This document shows positions 16,698-24,266 of a stretch of DNA of 64,000 nucleotides, piece by piece; position 1 is the first letter of the stretch; each line of letters starts with the position of its first letter. The notes under the pieces were generated by a model. That model was not told the DNA's origin and searched no databases. It saw nothing but the letters and a program-made list of their open reading frames with translations. Source of the DNA: Desulfatitalea sp. BRH_c12 (lineage in GTDB: Bacteria; Desulfobacterota; Desulfobacteria; Desulfobacterales; Desulfosarcinaceae); contig LADR01000029.1 of NCBI GenBank assembly GCA_000961655.1, positions 62,001 to 126,000 of the forward strand, given 5' to 3'. The position numbers and the translations under genes are program-made.

Positions 16698-17606
16698 TCA
16701 CTTGGTTTCTGCGTCTATTTTCTTAGCTATGAAACGGACCATTTGCCCGGCCACCAGAGCGCGTACGCCGGCCGACAAAAAGGAATCGGTTTCCCGTTTG
16801 AGGAAAAGGGCCGTGACCTCTTGCGTGCATTTTTCGACATCGCGTGTCCTGCGATAGGTATCTTCCAGCAATCGGCGGGTTCGCGCGGCGGCCTCCATGG
16901 CTTTGGGGATGAAAGCGCGCGCATCGTCCCCCTTGTAAGCGCCGAAATGCTCAAGCAGAAGGCGTTCCACATCGTAGGTGGCCAGTTTGGCCAGGGTCTG
17001 CTGGTATTGGTCGTAGTTGGCGTTCGGGGTCGGCTGATAGACGCCTTTGAGGCGCATACCGACGGCGTCCGAGGCAAAAAGAGCTTTTTCGGCCGGCACA
17101 TAGACGGCCATCGAACAGGAGGAGTGCCCTGGCGCTCCGATGACGGCAAGCTCCAGGCTGCCGCAGCGCAGCACGTCGCCATCGGTCACGGTGCGGTCGA
17201 TCGGTAGCGTTTCGAATGGCAGGCCCAGTTCCCCGGCGGTCTGGCTGAGCCCTGTCGCGGCCAGGGCGTTTTGATTCATGTCGGACACGCTTTGCGCGAT
17301 GAGCGGTTTGTCGAGGAGTTCCTTGGCACGCGCCGAACCCACGACCTGGACCCAGGGCCATCTCTTTTTGAGAAAAGGCACGATACCGCAATGGTCGAAG
17401 TGGGCGTGCAGTATCCAGATCTGGCGGATGCACTGTTCATCGAGCCGGAGGGTTTCGATCTGATGCAGCAGATCGGGGATGATATAGGTCATGCCGCCGC
17501 CCATGAGTACGGCTTGCCGCTGGTCTTCAACCCAATAGACGCACGATTCATGGCGACCTAACAGGGTGATACGATCTGTGATGGGCCCTGCCTGGAAACC
17601 GTTCAT
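16698..17606 (-). CDS. MBL-fold metallohydrolase
   Basis: A 302-residue metallo-beta-lactamase-fold hydrolase. The metal-binding HxHxDH motif is HAHFDH (about residue 87), followed by the third ligand in GAPGHSSCSM and the bridging aspartate in LFASDAVGM. A C-terminal helical part (~210-300) is typical of glyoxalase II-like and lactonase-like members. No dioxygenase or rhodanese domain is present. The substrate is unknown; a thioester or lactone is likely from the family. GGAAAGGCGG lies upstream of the ATG. Confidence 0.85.
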   Translation of the reverse strand: MNGFQAGPITDRITLLGRHESCVYWVEDQRQAVLMGGGMTYIIPDLLHQIETLRLDEQCIRQIWILHAHFDHCGIVPFLKKRWPWVQVVGSARAKELLDKPLIAQSVSDMNQNALAATGLSQTAGELGLPFETLPIDRTVTDGDVLRCGSLELAVIGAPGHSSCSMAVYVPAEKALFASDAVGMRLKGVYQPTPNANYDQYQQTLAKLATYDVERLLLEHFGAYKGDDARAFIPKAMEAAARTRRLLEDTYRRTRDVEKCTQEVTALFLKRETDSFLSAGVRALVAGQMVRFIAKKIDAETK

Positions 17607-18333
17607 CTAAAACCGCCTTTCCGTAACCGATCCGGGAGCCCGCGCCTTTGTCAGGCGATCCCGTCGTCCGTTTAGTATCGTCGAACAGCGGGTTCATGCT
17701 ACTTACCTATCACAGCGTGGTTTAGATTGTCAAAAGCATAGCGGTCATACGTCGGTCATACGAGACCTCTCGTTGCCATGCTATCGCAGGGGATTTCACC
17801 TGTAAGGGCGACCGCGGTCGCCCGGTGCGGGAGCAAAGCCACCGCCCCCGGCAATTATGGGTGCGGGAGAATAAGCCCTCGCCTTCATGGGCGATGCCCC
17901 CAATTCAATGGTTCGCGTGGGCGAGAGCCGGTCGCCCCTACAGCGGACATCGTGATCATCAAGGTGTCCATTCGCCCCTGGAATCCCATTGACATCTCCC
18001 GCACCGGGCGAACACAAGATTCGCCCCTACAGGTAATGGGACACCGTGCATGAACGGAATTTCGCGCGCCAGGCGACGGTGTCGATCAGGGAACAGCACA
18101 CTACGTGCCAAGGTTTGAATGCGATGGCCCTGACCGTGTCGACTTCCAATGTTGACAAGGCATGCGGAACTCTTTTAAGCTGATTCCGCTTTTGTGAGGG
18201 TGCGCCGCACGCATTTTACCCGCGTTTGCGGCTGCGTCATCGTTGTTTTTCATTCCTACTCCGGCGGCCGCATCACCGGAGCGGGTGACTTAACCGCCTA
18301 CGCAGGCCATTTCCAAACTATCAGGAGACATTC
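17607..18333. other. Gene-free region with one family-1 repeat copy
   Basis: No supported gene in 727 bases. The region 17780-18032 is repeat copy A (separate entry). Beyond it a possible -35 TTGACA at 18152-18157 lies 177 bases before the ABM gene, but the -10 (TTAAGC) is poor. An open frame of 91 codons at 17778-18053 lies inside the repeat and is not preserved in the other copies. Confidence 0.6.
17780..18032 (+). repeat. Dispersed repeat family 1, copy A
   Basis: Begins GCTATCGCAGGGG and ends in GGGCGAACACAAGATTCGCCCC. Internally it holds GGCGACCGCGGTCGCC, GGTGCGGGAGAATAAGCC, GGTTCGCGTGGGCGA, GGTCGCCCCTACAGCG and CATCGTGATCATCAAGGTGTCC, in the same order as copies B (31021-31296) and C (31389-31661). 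The element is built of three palindromes separated by conserved non-palindromic blocks. Confidence 0.85.
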
Positions 18334-18633
18334 ATGATTTCAGTCATCGCAAAACTTCCGATACAAGAAGGCAAAGCCGACCAAGCCGTTGCCATGTTCA
18401 AAGAATTGCTCACGAACGTCATGACCGAAGAGGGAACGCTGCTTTACAGTCTGAATCGTAAGGGTTCCGATCCAAACACCATCGTGGTCATTGAAAGGTA
18501 CAAAGACAAGGATGCCCTGACCGCGCACTCCTCAACGGCCCATTTCAAGGAATTTTCCGGAAAGCTGGCGACTGTGCTGGCCGGCAAACCTGAAATCACG
18601 ATCATGGAAGAATTCGGTGTGTCTGTTAAATAA
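18334..18633 (+). CDS. ABM-superfamily monooxygenase-like protein
   Basis: A 99-residue dimeric alpha/beta-barrel protein of the antibiotic biosynthesis monooxygenase superfamily (YgiN/LsrG-like), predicted to act on a quinol or a small metabolite. Typical features are the opening strand MISVIAKLPIQEGKADQAV, the ERYKDKDALTAH helix start and the histidine pair HSSTAHFKEF. AGGAGA lies seven bases before the ATG. The gene may form an operon with the acyl-CoA dehydrogenase 78 bases on. Confidence 0.85.
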   Translation: MISVIAKLPIQEGKADQAVAMFKELLTNVMTEEGTLLYSLNRKGSDPNTIVVIERYKDKDALTAHSSTAHFKEFSGKLATVLAGKPEITIMEEFGVSVK

Positions 18634-18711
18634 GTCCCCTTGAGCGCACGACATCACCAGATCAAGATGGCGATAGGAACAAGGCTCAGAGGACCATAAC
18701 CATAGCATAGG

Positions 18712-19875
18712 ATGGCGACCATGCAATCGATGCTTGCTCAAGACGATCTGGCCTTCAAAGCCCAGTGCGAGGCCTATGCCCAGGGTGAACTGGCCGCTTT
18801 GGCGCAGAAACTGGGAGAAATCAGCGATGTCCCCGATGCCCTGAAAACTTCTCTGGCCCAATCCGGCATCTATGGCCCGCTCTTTCCCCAGGCATACGGC
18901 GGGCAAGGCGTGAGCGCTGTGCGCATCTGCCTGGCTCGCGAAGCCATTGCCGGCGTCTTCGCACCGGCGGACACGACGTTTGCCATGCAGGGCCTGGGTG
19001 GATATCCCATTATCCTGGCGGGCAGCGCGGCGCAGAAGGCGCGCTACCTGCCCGCGCTGGCCGAGGGCAAACGGCTGACCACCTTTTGCCTGACCGAACC
19101 CGAAGCGGGATCGGATGTGGCTGCCATGCAGACCACCGCCTTGCCGGACGGCGATCATTTTGTGATCAATGGCCGCAAGCATTTTATATCCAATGGCTAC
19201 TCGGCCGACATGGGCGTGCTGTTCGCCCGCACGCCGACCGCCGACAATCCCAAAGCAATTTCGGCTTTCATCGTGGAAAAAGGCATGCCGGGCTGGAACG
19301 TGGACCACCGGATCGCATTGCTGGCCAGCCATGACATTGTTGCGTTCGAGATCAAAGATTTGCGGGTGCCGGGCGAAAATCTGCTGGGACCCGTGGGCGC
19401 GGGCTACAAAACGGCCATGCAGACGCTGGACCTGATGCGCATGTCCGTGGGCGCCGCTGCCTTGGGCATGGCCCGCACGGCCTTGAAAGCAAGCATGCGC
19501 TTCGCCCGCCGGCGCGTCCAATTCGGCCGCCCGATCGTTGAGTTCCAGGCGATCTCCTTCAAATTGGCCGACATGGCCGTCGATATTCAAGCGGCCGAGA
19601 GTCTTGTCTACCTGGCGGCGCTCAAAAAGGACAAGGGCGACCCCGCCGCCGCCCTGCACTCTTCGATTGCCAAGCTTCATGCCACCGAGGCCGCCTTCCG
19701 TTGTATCGATCAGGCCGTGCAGATCCATGGCGGCGCGGGCGTCGTCAAAGGTGCCGTCGTGGAGCGCCTTTACCGTGAAATTCGGCCGCTGCGGGTGTAC
19801 GAGGGCACGACCGAAATCCAGAAACTGATCATCGCCGCCCATCTTTTGAAACAGGCTAAGAACGAAGACGTTTAG
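18712..19875 (+). CDS. Acyl-CoA dehydrogenase
   Basis: FAD enzyme of 387 residues that introduces an alpha-beta double bond into an acyl-CoA. The N-terminal helical domain is followed by the FAD motif CLTEPEAGSDVAAMQTTA, the beta domain (KHFISNGYSADMGVLF), and the C-terminal helices with RVQFGRPIVEFQAISFKLADM. The catalytic base is the glutamate of RVYEGTTEIQKLI near the C-terminus, as in short- and medium-chain enzymes. The electron acceptor would be ETF. Either ATG 18712 or ATG 18721 may be used. No other beta-oxidation gene adjoins, so substrate chain length is open. Confidence 0.93.
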   Translation: MATMQSMLAQDDLAFKAQCEAYAQGELAALAQKLGEISDVPDALKTSLAQSGIYGPLFPQAYGGQGVSAVRICLAREAIAGVFAPADTTFAMQGLGGYPIILAGSAAQKARYLPALAEGKRLTTFCLTEPEAGSDVAAMQTTALPDGDHFVINGRKHFISNGYSADMGVLFARTPTADNPKAISAFIVEKGMPGWNVDHRIALLASHDIVAFEIKDLRVPGENLLGPVGAGYKTAMQTLDLMRMSVGAAALGMARTALKASMRFARRRVQFGRPIVEFQAISFKLADMAVDIQAAESLVYLAALKKDKGDPAAALHSSIAKLHATEAAFRCIDQAVQIHGGAGVVKGAVVERLYREIRPLRVYEGTTEIQKLIIAAHLLKQAKNEDV

Positions 19876-19897
19876 GCGGCCTCTGGGGGGTGAATAG

Positions 19898-20320
19898 CTA
19901 TTCCTTGAATTTCAATCTTAGTTTTTCTTTGCCGTCCGTAGATTTGATTTTGACTTCCAAATCGATGCTGTCGCCGCGCAGGCCAATGGAAAGCGGCAGT
20001 TTGCCTTTTTCTTCGATATGCGTGATCTCGCGCACGACATCGATCACCGCGCTGGCGATTCTTGCGTCTGGCGGCGGCAGTTCGGTGTCGCGGTACTCGG
20101 CCGTCACGCGCACGCGGCCATCCTCTTTGCGACCCAAGGCAATCTCTTCGGCATTGCTGTTGATTCCGTGAAGGATCGCCAAAGCCAGCCATTTGACGGC
20201 CGATTCCCGGGTATCTTCCTTTTGTGTGGCCATTTTGGCCATCTCCTCGAGCGGATCGGTGGTGGCATAGCAATCGCACATTTCCTGGACGCGTAAATGC
20301 AAACTTTGGATATCCTTCAT
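19898..20320 (-). CDS. Conserved-looking protein of unknown function
   Basis: A 140-residue soluble acidic protein that I do not recognise. It starts MKDIQSLHLRVQEMCDCY behind an ideal ribosome site (TTAGGAGGTTCCC). The first 65 residues are helical, with WLALAILHGIN; the second half alternates strands and charged residues (VIDVVREITHIEEKGKLPL, then DSIDLEVKIKSTDGKEKLRL). No signal peptide, no membrane helix and no metal motif beyond a Cys-x-Cys at residues 14-16. It is convergent with the acyl-CoA dehydrogenase and on the same strand as the VOC gene upstream. Confidence 0.75.
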   Translation of the reverse strand: MKDIQSLHLRVQEMCDCYATTDPLEEMAKMATQKEDTRESAVKWLALAILHGINSNAEEIALGRKEDGRVRVTAEYRDTELPPPDARIASAVIDVVREITHIEEKGKLPLSIGLRGDSIDLEVKIKSTDGKEKLRLKFKE

Positions 20321-20407
20321 GGGAACCTCCTAAGCCGGCTTTGCCGGAGTTGACAGTGGAAAGTATAAAGAAGATACACGCTGCGGCGTGCCGTCCCGCC
20401 ATGTCGC

Positions 20408-20450
20408 CCGGGCTTTCGGGGGCTGCTTGACACAGCCCGCGAAAGCCCGG
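20408..20450 (-). terminator. Long hairpin after the VOC gene
   Basis: CCGGGCTTTCG (20408-20418) pairs with CGAAAGCCCGG (20440-20450), and inside it GGGCTG pairs with CAGCCC. No long T run follows on the minus strand, so termination is likely but not certain. Confidence 0.5.
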
Positions 20451-20464
20451 ACGGTTGTTTCATT

Positions 20465-20908
20465 TTATGCTTCGGGGGGCTTCATCTTTTCGGGAGGCAC
20501 ATCTTCGACGTGCTGGCCAAATGTCCACTGATGCCCTTCTATATCCAGGCTGGCATATATGCGATCTCCCCAAAACATGGTTTCCGGTTCCATGATGATT
20601 CGGGCACCGGCTTCCCGGGCCCGTTCGTAATGGCGTTGCAGATCGTCGACATACACGTACAGACCCTGATTGACAGCCGGCAGATCCCTCGGACTCAGAG
20701 TGCCGTGCGCCTTGTTGGCCGGGCCCATCATCACGAGCCCATCCGCTAAAACCATCTCCGCGTGCATCAGACCGCCTTTGGGGTCCGGCAAAGTGAACCG
20801 GGGCTCCAGACCATACGCTTTTTCAATCCATTGGACCGCTGCGGCTACATCCTGGTAATGCAAATAAGGTGTAATCCGCGGCATATTTTTCGGGGGGTTA
20901 TCCACCAT
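20465..20908 (-). CDS. VOC family protein (glyoxalase/PhnB-like)
   Basis: A 147-residue vicinal-oxygen-chelate protein made of two beta-alpha-beta-beta-beta units. Typical text: RITPYLHYQDVAAAVQWIEKAYGLEP at the start and PETMFWGDRIYASLDIEGHQWTFGQH at the end, which is characteristic of the PhnB/3-demethylubiquinone-like subgroup. Activity and metal are not predictable. GAGGTGA precedes the ATG by two to three bases. The C-terminal tail DVPPEKMKPPEA is a usual feature of this subgroup. Confidence 0.85.
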   Translation of the reverse strand: MVDNPPKNMPRITPYLHYQDVAAAVQWIEKAYGLEPRFTLPDPKGGLMHAEMVLADGLVMMGPANKAHGTLSPRDLPAVNQGLYVYVDDLQRHYERAREAGARIIMEPETMFWGDRIYASLDIEGHQWTFGQHVEDVPPEKMKPPEA

Positions 20909-21100
20909 AAGTCACCTCTGCATTCTTTCTGCGCATTTTTTGGATAAATGACTCAGATGCAAACAAGCTAACCGCAAGTAGATCGTTTTCAAGTCTGGCG
21001 CGAAACGAAAGCAATCTGATTTTGACTCCCGAAGGCAGTTGTGCAATATACCCGGTCACAAAAAGGCAACTTCTCATCAATTTCTGCAAGGAGACGAACT

Positions 21101-22045
21101 GTGAATAAATCGATCGCTTGTCTACTGGCCCTGATTTGTATGCACTTTTTGACACTTTCCAACCTCGCCGCCGCTGATTTCCCGAAAAACAAGGGGAATC
21201 TTCGCTATTCCATCACGGTAACCCAATTCGAAAACCAAGCCGGCTGGAGTGGTCAATGGGACATCGGCGAGGGGTTCGGTGAGATCATGACCGCTGCCCT
21301 CAACGAATCCGGTTGGTTCATCGTCCTGGGAGAAAGCGACATGCGCGCAGCGGCCATGGAAGAACAGGATTTTGCGGCCAGCGGCAGAGCCGCCGGCGGT
21401 AAAAAAGCCCCTAAAATCGGCCGTATGACCCCAGCCCAGCTACTGGTCAAAGGCGCCATCACCCATGTCCAGGATAGTACCACCGGCGGCGGTGGCGGCT
21501 TTCAATTCAAGGGCATTTCCCTTGGTGGTTCATCCGATTCCGCTGAAATCAACATGACCATGTACCTGGTCAATTCGGAAACCGGCCAAGTCGCGGCATC
21601 GACCAAGGTGACCGGCAAGTCGGGTCGCAAGGGCCTTGGCGTTGGTTACTGGGGCGACAAATTGGGCGGGTTGACTGGCGACATGGAAGGCTTCATGAAG
21701 GATAATGTCGGCAAAGCCTGCGAAGATGCCGTTGGACAGGCGGTCACCTATTTGATCGATCAGGTTCAGTCAATGCCCTGGGAGGGCAGTGTCATTCTGG
21801 CCAAAAATGGCAAAATTGCCATCAATCGCGGATCGCGCGAGGGTGTCGCGGTCGGCAATACCTTCGATGTCGGCAGCACGGAGCAACTGGTCGATGAAGA
21901 TACCGGTGAAGTGCTCGATGAGGAAATGGACCTGATCGCTACGATCCAGGTGACCGAAGTGAAAGAAAAGCTCGCCTATGGCAAGGTGATCCGCGGCAGC
22001 GGCGACCGAATCCAGAAAGGGATGAGCGTTCATCCGGCCAAGTAA
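21101..22045 (+). CDS. CsgG/HfaB-type secreted protein with a FlgT-like C-terminal domain
   Basis: Exported protein of about 314 residues. The GTG at 21101 is chosen because AAGGAGACGAACT lies directly before it; the codons upstream to 21041 look non-coding. A signal peptide (residues 1-24, ending LAAADF) has no lipobox cysteine at the cleavage site, unlike true CsgG. Residues ~30-215 match the CsgG/HfaB fold (VTQFENQAGW, GEIMTAALNESGWFIVLGE, AQLLVKGAITH, MTMYLVNSETGQV). Residues ~230-314 resemble the FlgT C-terminal domain (INRGSREGVAVGNTFDV, DEDTGEVLDEE, IQVTEVKEKLAYGKVI). No curli or flagellar gene adjoins, so the role is unknown. Confidence 0.8.
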   Translation: MNKSIACLLALICMHFLTLSNLAAADFPKNKGNLRYSITVTQFENQAGWSGQWDIGEGFGEIMTAALNESGWFIVLGESDMRAAAMEEQDFAASGRAAGGKKAPKIGRMTPAQLLVKGAITHVQDSTTGGGGGFQFKGISLGGSSDSAEINMTMYLVNSETGQVAASTKVTGKSGRKGLGVGYWGDKLGGLTGDMEGFMKDNVGKACEDAVGQAVTYLIDQVQSMPWEGSVILAKNGKIAINRGSREGVAVGNTFDVGSTEQLVDEDTGEVLDEEMDLIATIQVTEVKEKLAYGKVIRGSGDRIQKGMSVHPAK

Positions 22046-22088
22046 TCTGACGGCGGCGGACGCTTGTCCGCCGCCGAATATCATCTTG

Positions 22089-23690
22089 TCAGTTTTTCAA
22101 TTGGTGCTTCAATATTTTGCCGGTGGGGTTGCGCGGAAAACTTTCCATAAACGTCACCGTCTCTGGAATCTTGTACTTGGCAATCTTATCTTTCAGGTAG
22201 TCGCGCACCTCTTCCGCACGCATGCTGCCTGGCTCTTTTAAGACGATGCAGGCACGCACGCGCTCGCCCAGCGCCGGGTCGGGCTGACCAACCACGGCCA
22301 CTTCGGCGATTTTAGGATGTTTTTCCAGGGGGATCTCGATTTCGCGCGGGTAGATGTTCTCACCGCCGCGATTGATCATTTCTTTGATGCGGCCCGCGAT
22401 ATAAATGTAGCCCTGCTCGTCCATGTACCCCATGTCACCGGTGTGCAGCCAGCCGTTGCGCAGGCTTTCGGCGGTGGCCTCGGGCTTGTTCAGGTAACCG
22501 AGCATGACCGCATCGCCTTTGACGCAGATCTCGCCTGTTTCCCCGTAGGCCAAGATCCGGTTGTCATTGTCCATGATTTCAACTTCCAAGCCGGGAAAGG
22601 CCATACCGATGGCTTTCCAGTTGGGCGGCAGACCCGACCCGGTGGTCGACACGCCGCAGGCTTCGGTCAAGCCGTAACCGTCGATCACCTGCACACCGAA
22701 CTTGTCCTTGAAAGCCTGCACCAGACGGACCGGCATGGGCGCCGCGCCGGAATGGGCCAGGCGCAGCTTCAACTTGCTGTAATCGATCTCCTTGGGATCG
22801 GCCGCATTGTAGATATAGTCGAACATGGCCGGTACGCCCTGCACGATGGTGACCCCGTAGCGGATGATCGCCGGCCAGAAGTCGGTGGGCGAAAAACTGC
22901 GCCGGATGCACAAGGTCAGCCCCTGGAATATGGAGGGATAGGTCCACACACATAGCGGGTTGGTGTGAAACATGGGCAAAATGATCATCATGATATCGCC
23001 AGGCTGATTGATCCCGAGGGTCGCCCGGCCGTTGCAAATACACAGTTGATTTCGATTGGACAGCAAAATGCCTTTGGGCATGCCGGTCGTGCCCGATGAG
23101 TAAAGCAGCAGGATGGGATCTTCCAGGCTTTGCGGTACAAGGCACTCGGCACTCGGATAACCGTCCAGGATCTCTTGCAGCGTGCTTTCGGCAATCGATA
23201 GGCCATGGTCGATATCGGTCACCACTTCCACCACGATCGGCTTGTGGTGCGACATTGCCAGGCCGGCCGCAAAATCCTGCATGTACTCGCTGCCCACGAA
23301 AACCACTTTGGGCTTGGCATCCTCGAGAACATAGGCGATTTCAGGGCCCTTGAGCATGTAGTTGATCGCACCGGCAACCGCACCCAGTTTCTGGGCGGCG
23401 AACATGGTGTAATACACCTCTGGGGCGTTCAGGATCATGGTTGACACCATGTCACCCTTGCGCACCCCTTTCGATTGCAGATAGTTGGCCACGCGATTCG
23501 CCCGTTCGTTGCATTGTGCATAGGTGACTACCTCATCGTAATAAAGAACCAGCGGGGTATCCGGGATTTCAGCGGCCCGTTGCACGAGCATCTCGGCAAT
23601 GCTTTCGAAATTCAGGCGCTTGCCTTTCAGCGTGGCCAGTTCGTCGAGGGGAACCAGGGGACGGACGTATCGTTTGCTTTTATCAATCAT
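22089..23690 (-). CDS. AMP-forming acyl-CoA ligase
   Basis: Adenylate-forming enzyme of 533 residues that activates a carboxylic acid to its CoA thioester with ATP. Core motifs: the P-loop-like LLYSSGTTGMPKGILLSNRN, the A5 motif DGYGLTEACG, the A7/A8 motifs HTGDMGYMDEQGYIYIAGR, and RGGENIYPREIE, with the catalytic lysine in NPTGKILKHQ at the C-terminus. It is most like long-chain or aromatic acyl-CoA ligases; the substrate is not defined. GGAGAG lies nine bases before the ATG. It is convergent with the CsgG-like gene and stands alone. Confidence 0.92.
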   Translation of the reverse strand: MIDKSKRYVRPLVPLDELATLKGKRLNFESIAEMLVQRAAEIPDTPLVLYYDEVVTYAQCNERANRVANYLQSKGVRKGDMVSTMILNAPEVYYTMFAAQKLGAVAGAINYMLKGPEIAYVLEDAKPKVVFVGSEYMQDFAAGLAMSHHKPIVVEVVTDIDHGLSIAESTLQEILDGYPSAECLVPQSLEDPILLLYSSGTTGMPKGILLSNRNQLCICNGRATLGINQPGDIMMIILPMFHTNPLCVWTYPSIFQGLTLCIRRSFSPTDFWPAIIRYGVTIVQGVPAMFDYIYNAADPKEIDYSKLKLRLAHSGAAPMPVRLVQAFKDKFGVQVIDGYGLTEACGVSTTGSGLPPNWKAIGMAFPGLEVEIMDNDNRILAYGETGEICVKGDAVMLGYLNKPEATAESLRNGWLHTGDMGYMDEQGYIYIAGRIKEMINRGGENIYPREIEIPLEKHPKIAEVAVVGQPDPALGERVRACIVLKEPGSMRAEEVRDYLKDKIAKYKIPETVTFMESFPRNPTGKILKHQLKN

Positions 23691-23850
23691 CGTCGGGCGC
23701 TCTCCACAAAAAATGGTATTGGTGATTTCGATTCATTCCAAGAACAACGTAGACTATATCTGCAGCGAGGGGCTTTTGACAAGGGGTGAAAGGGGCAGAT
23801 CTTTGGTGGGTTCGCCCTCGGCAGCGGACTTCCGACGACAACAATGACAA

Positions 23851-23880
23851 AAAAAAAGCCTGCCAATAATGGCAGGCTTT
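23851..23880 (-). terminator. Intrinsic terminator of the tRNA-Val/tRNA-Asp transcript
   Basis: Stem AAAGCCTGCC / GGCAGGCTTT with a six-base loop; read on the minus strand it is followed by a run of T residues, just after tRNA-Asp. Confidence 0.85.
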
Positions 23881-23888
23881 TATATGTA

Positions 23889-23966
23889 TGGCGGGAGCGA
23901 CGAGACTCGAACTCGCGACCTCCGGCGTGACAGGCCGGCGTTCTAACCGAACTGAACTACACCCCC
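23889..23966 (-). tRNA. tRNA-Asp (GTC)
   Basis: 78 bases including encoded CCA. Acceptor GGGGGTG pairs with CGCTCCC, and the anticodon stem CCGGC / GCCGG encloses the loop CTGTCAC, giving anticodon GTC. T arm GCGAGTTCGAGTCTCGT. Confidence 0.97.
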
Positions 23967-24082
23967 GAATTGTACCTATCCTTCGTTTACTCTATTCTCT
24001 ATTTTAATCGTTGACCCGTTCTTGGCGTTCTTGGCGTCTTTTAAACGCTTTTTTAGAACAAATCAACGATAAACCTACTGTA

Positions 24083-24158
24083 TGGTAGGCGGAACAGGGC
24101 TTGAACCTGTGACCCTCGGCTTGTAAGGCCGATGCTCTCCCAGCTGAGCTACCCGCCC
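24083..24158 (-). tRNA. tRNA-Val (TAC)
   Basis: 76 bases including encoded CCA. Acceptor GGGCGGG pairs with TCCGCCT; anticodon stem TCGGC / GCCGA encloses CTTACAA, giving anticodon TAC. It lies 116 bases upstream of tRNA-Asp on the same strand. Confidence 0.97.
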
Positions 24159-24266
24159 CCGGATCATGAAACCCTTGGGCCCCAAAAGAGTCGCATAGCT
24201 ACCAGCTCTCCCGATCGATGTCAAGCGGATTTTATGCCATACGCCATCTTTTGCACGGGTCCACCG

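Noticed and set aside
17778-18053. 91-codon frame inside repeat copy A as a possible transposon protein
   Set aside because: Indels between copies A, B and C break the frame, so the conserved feature is the DNA or RNA, not a protein.
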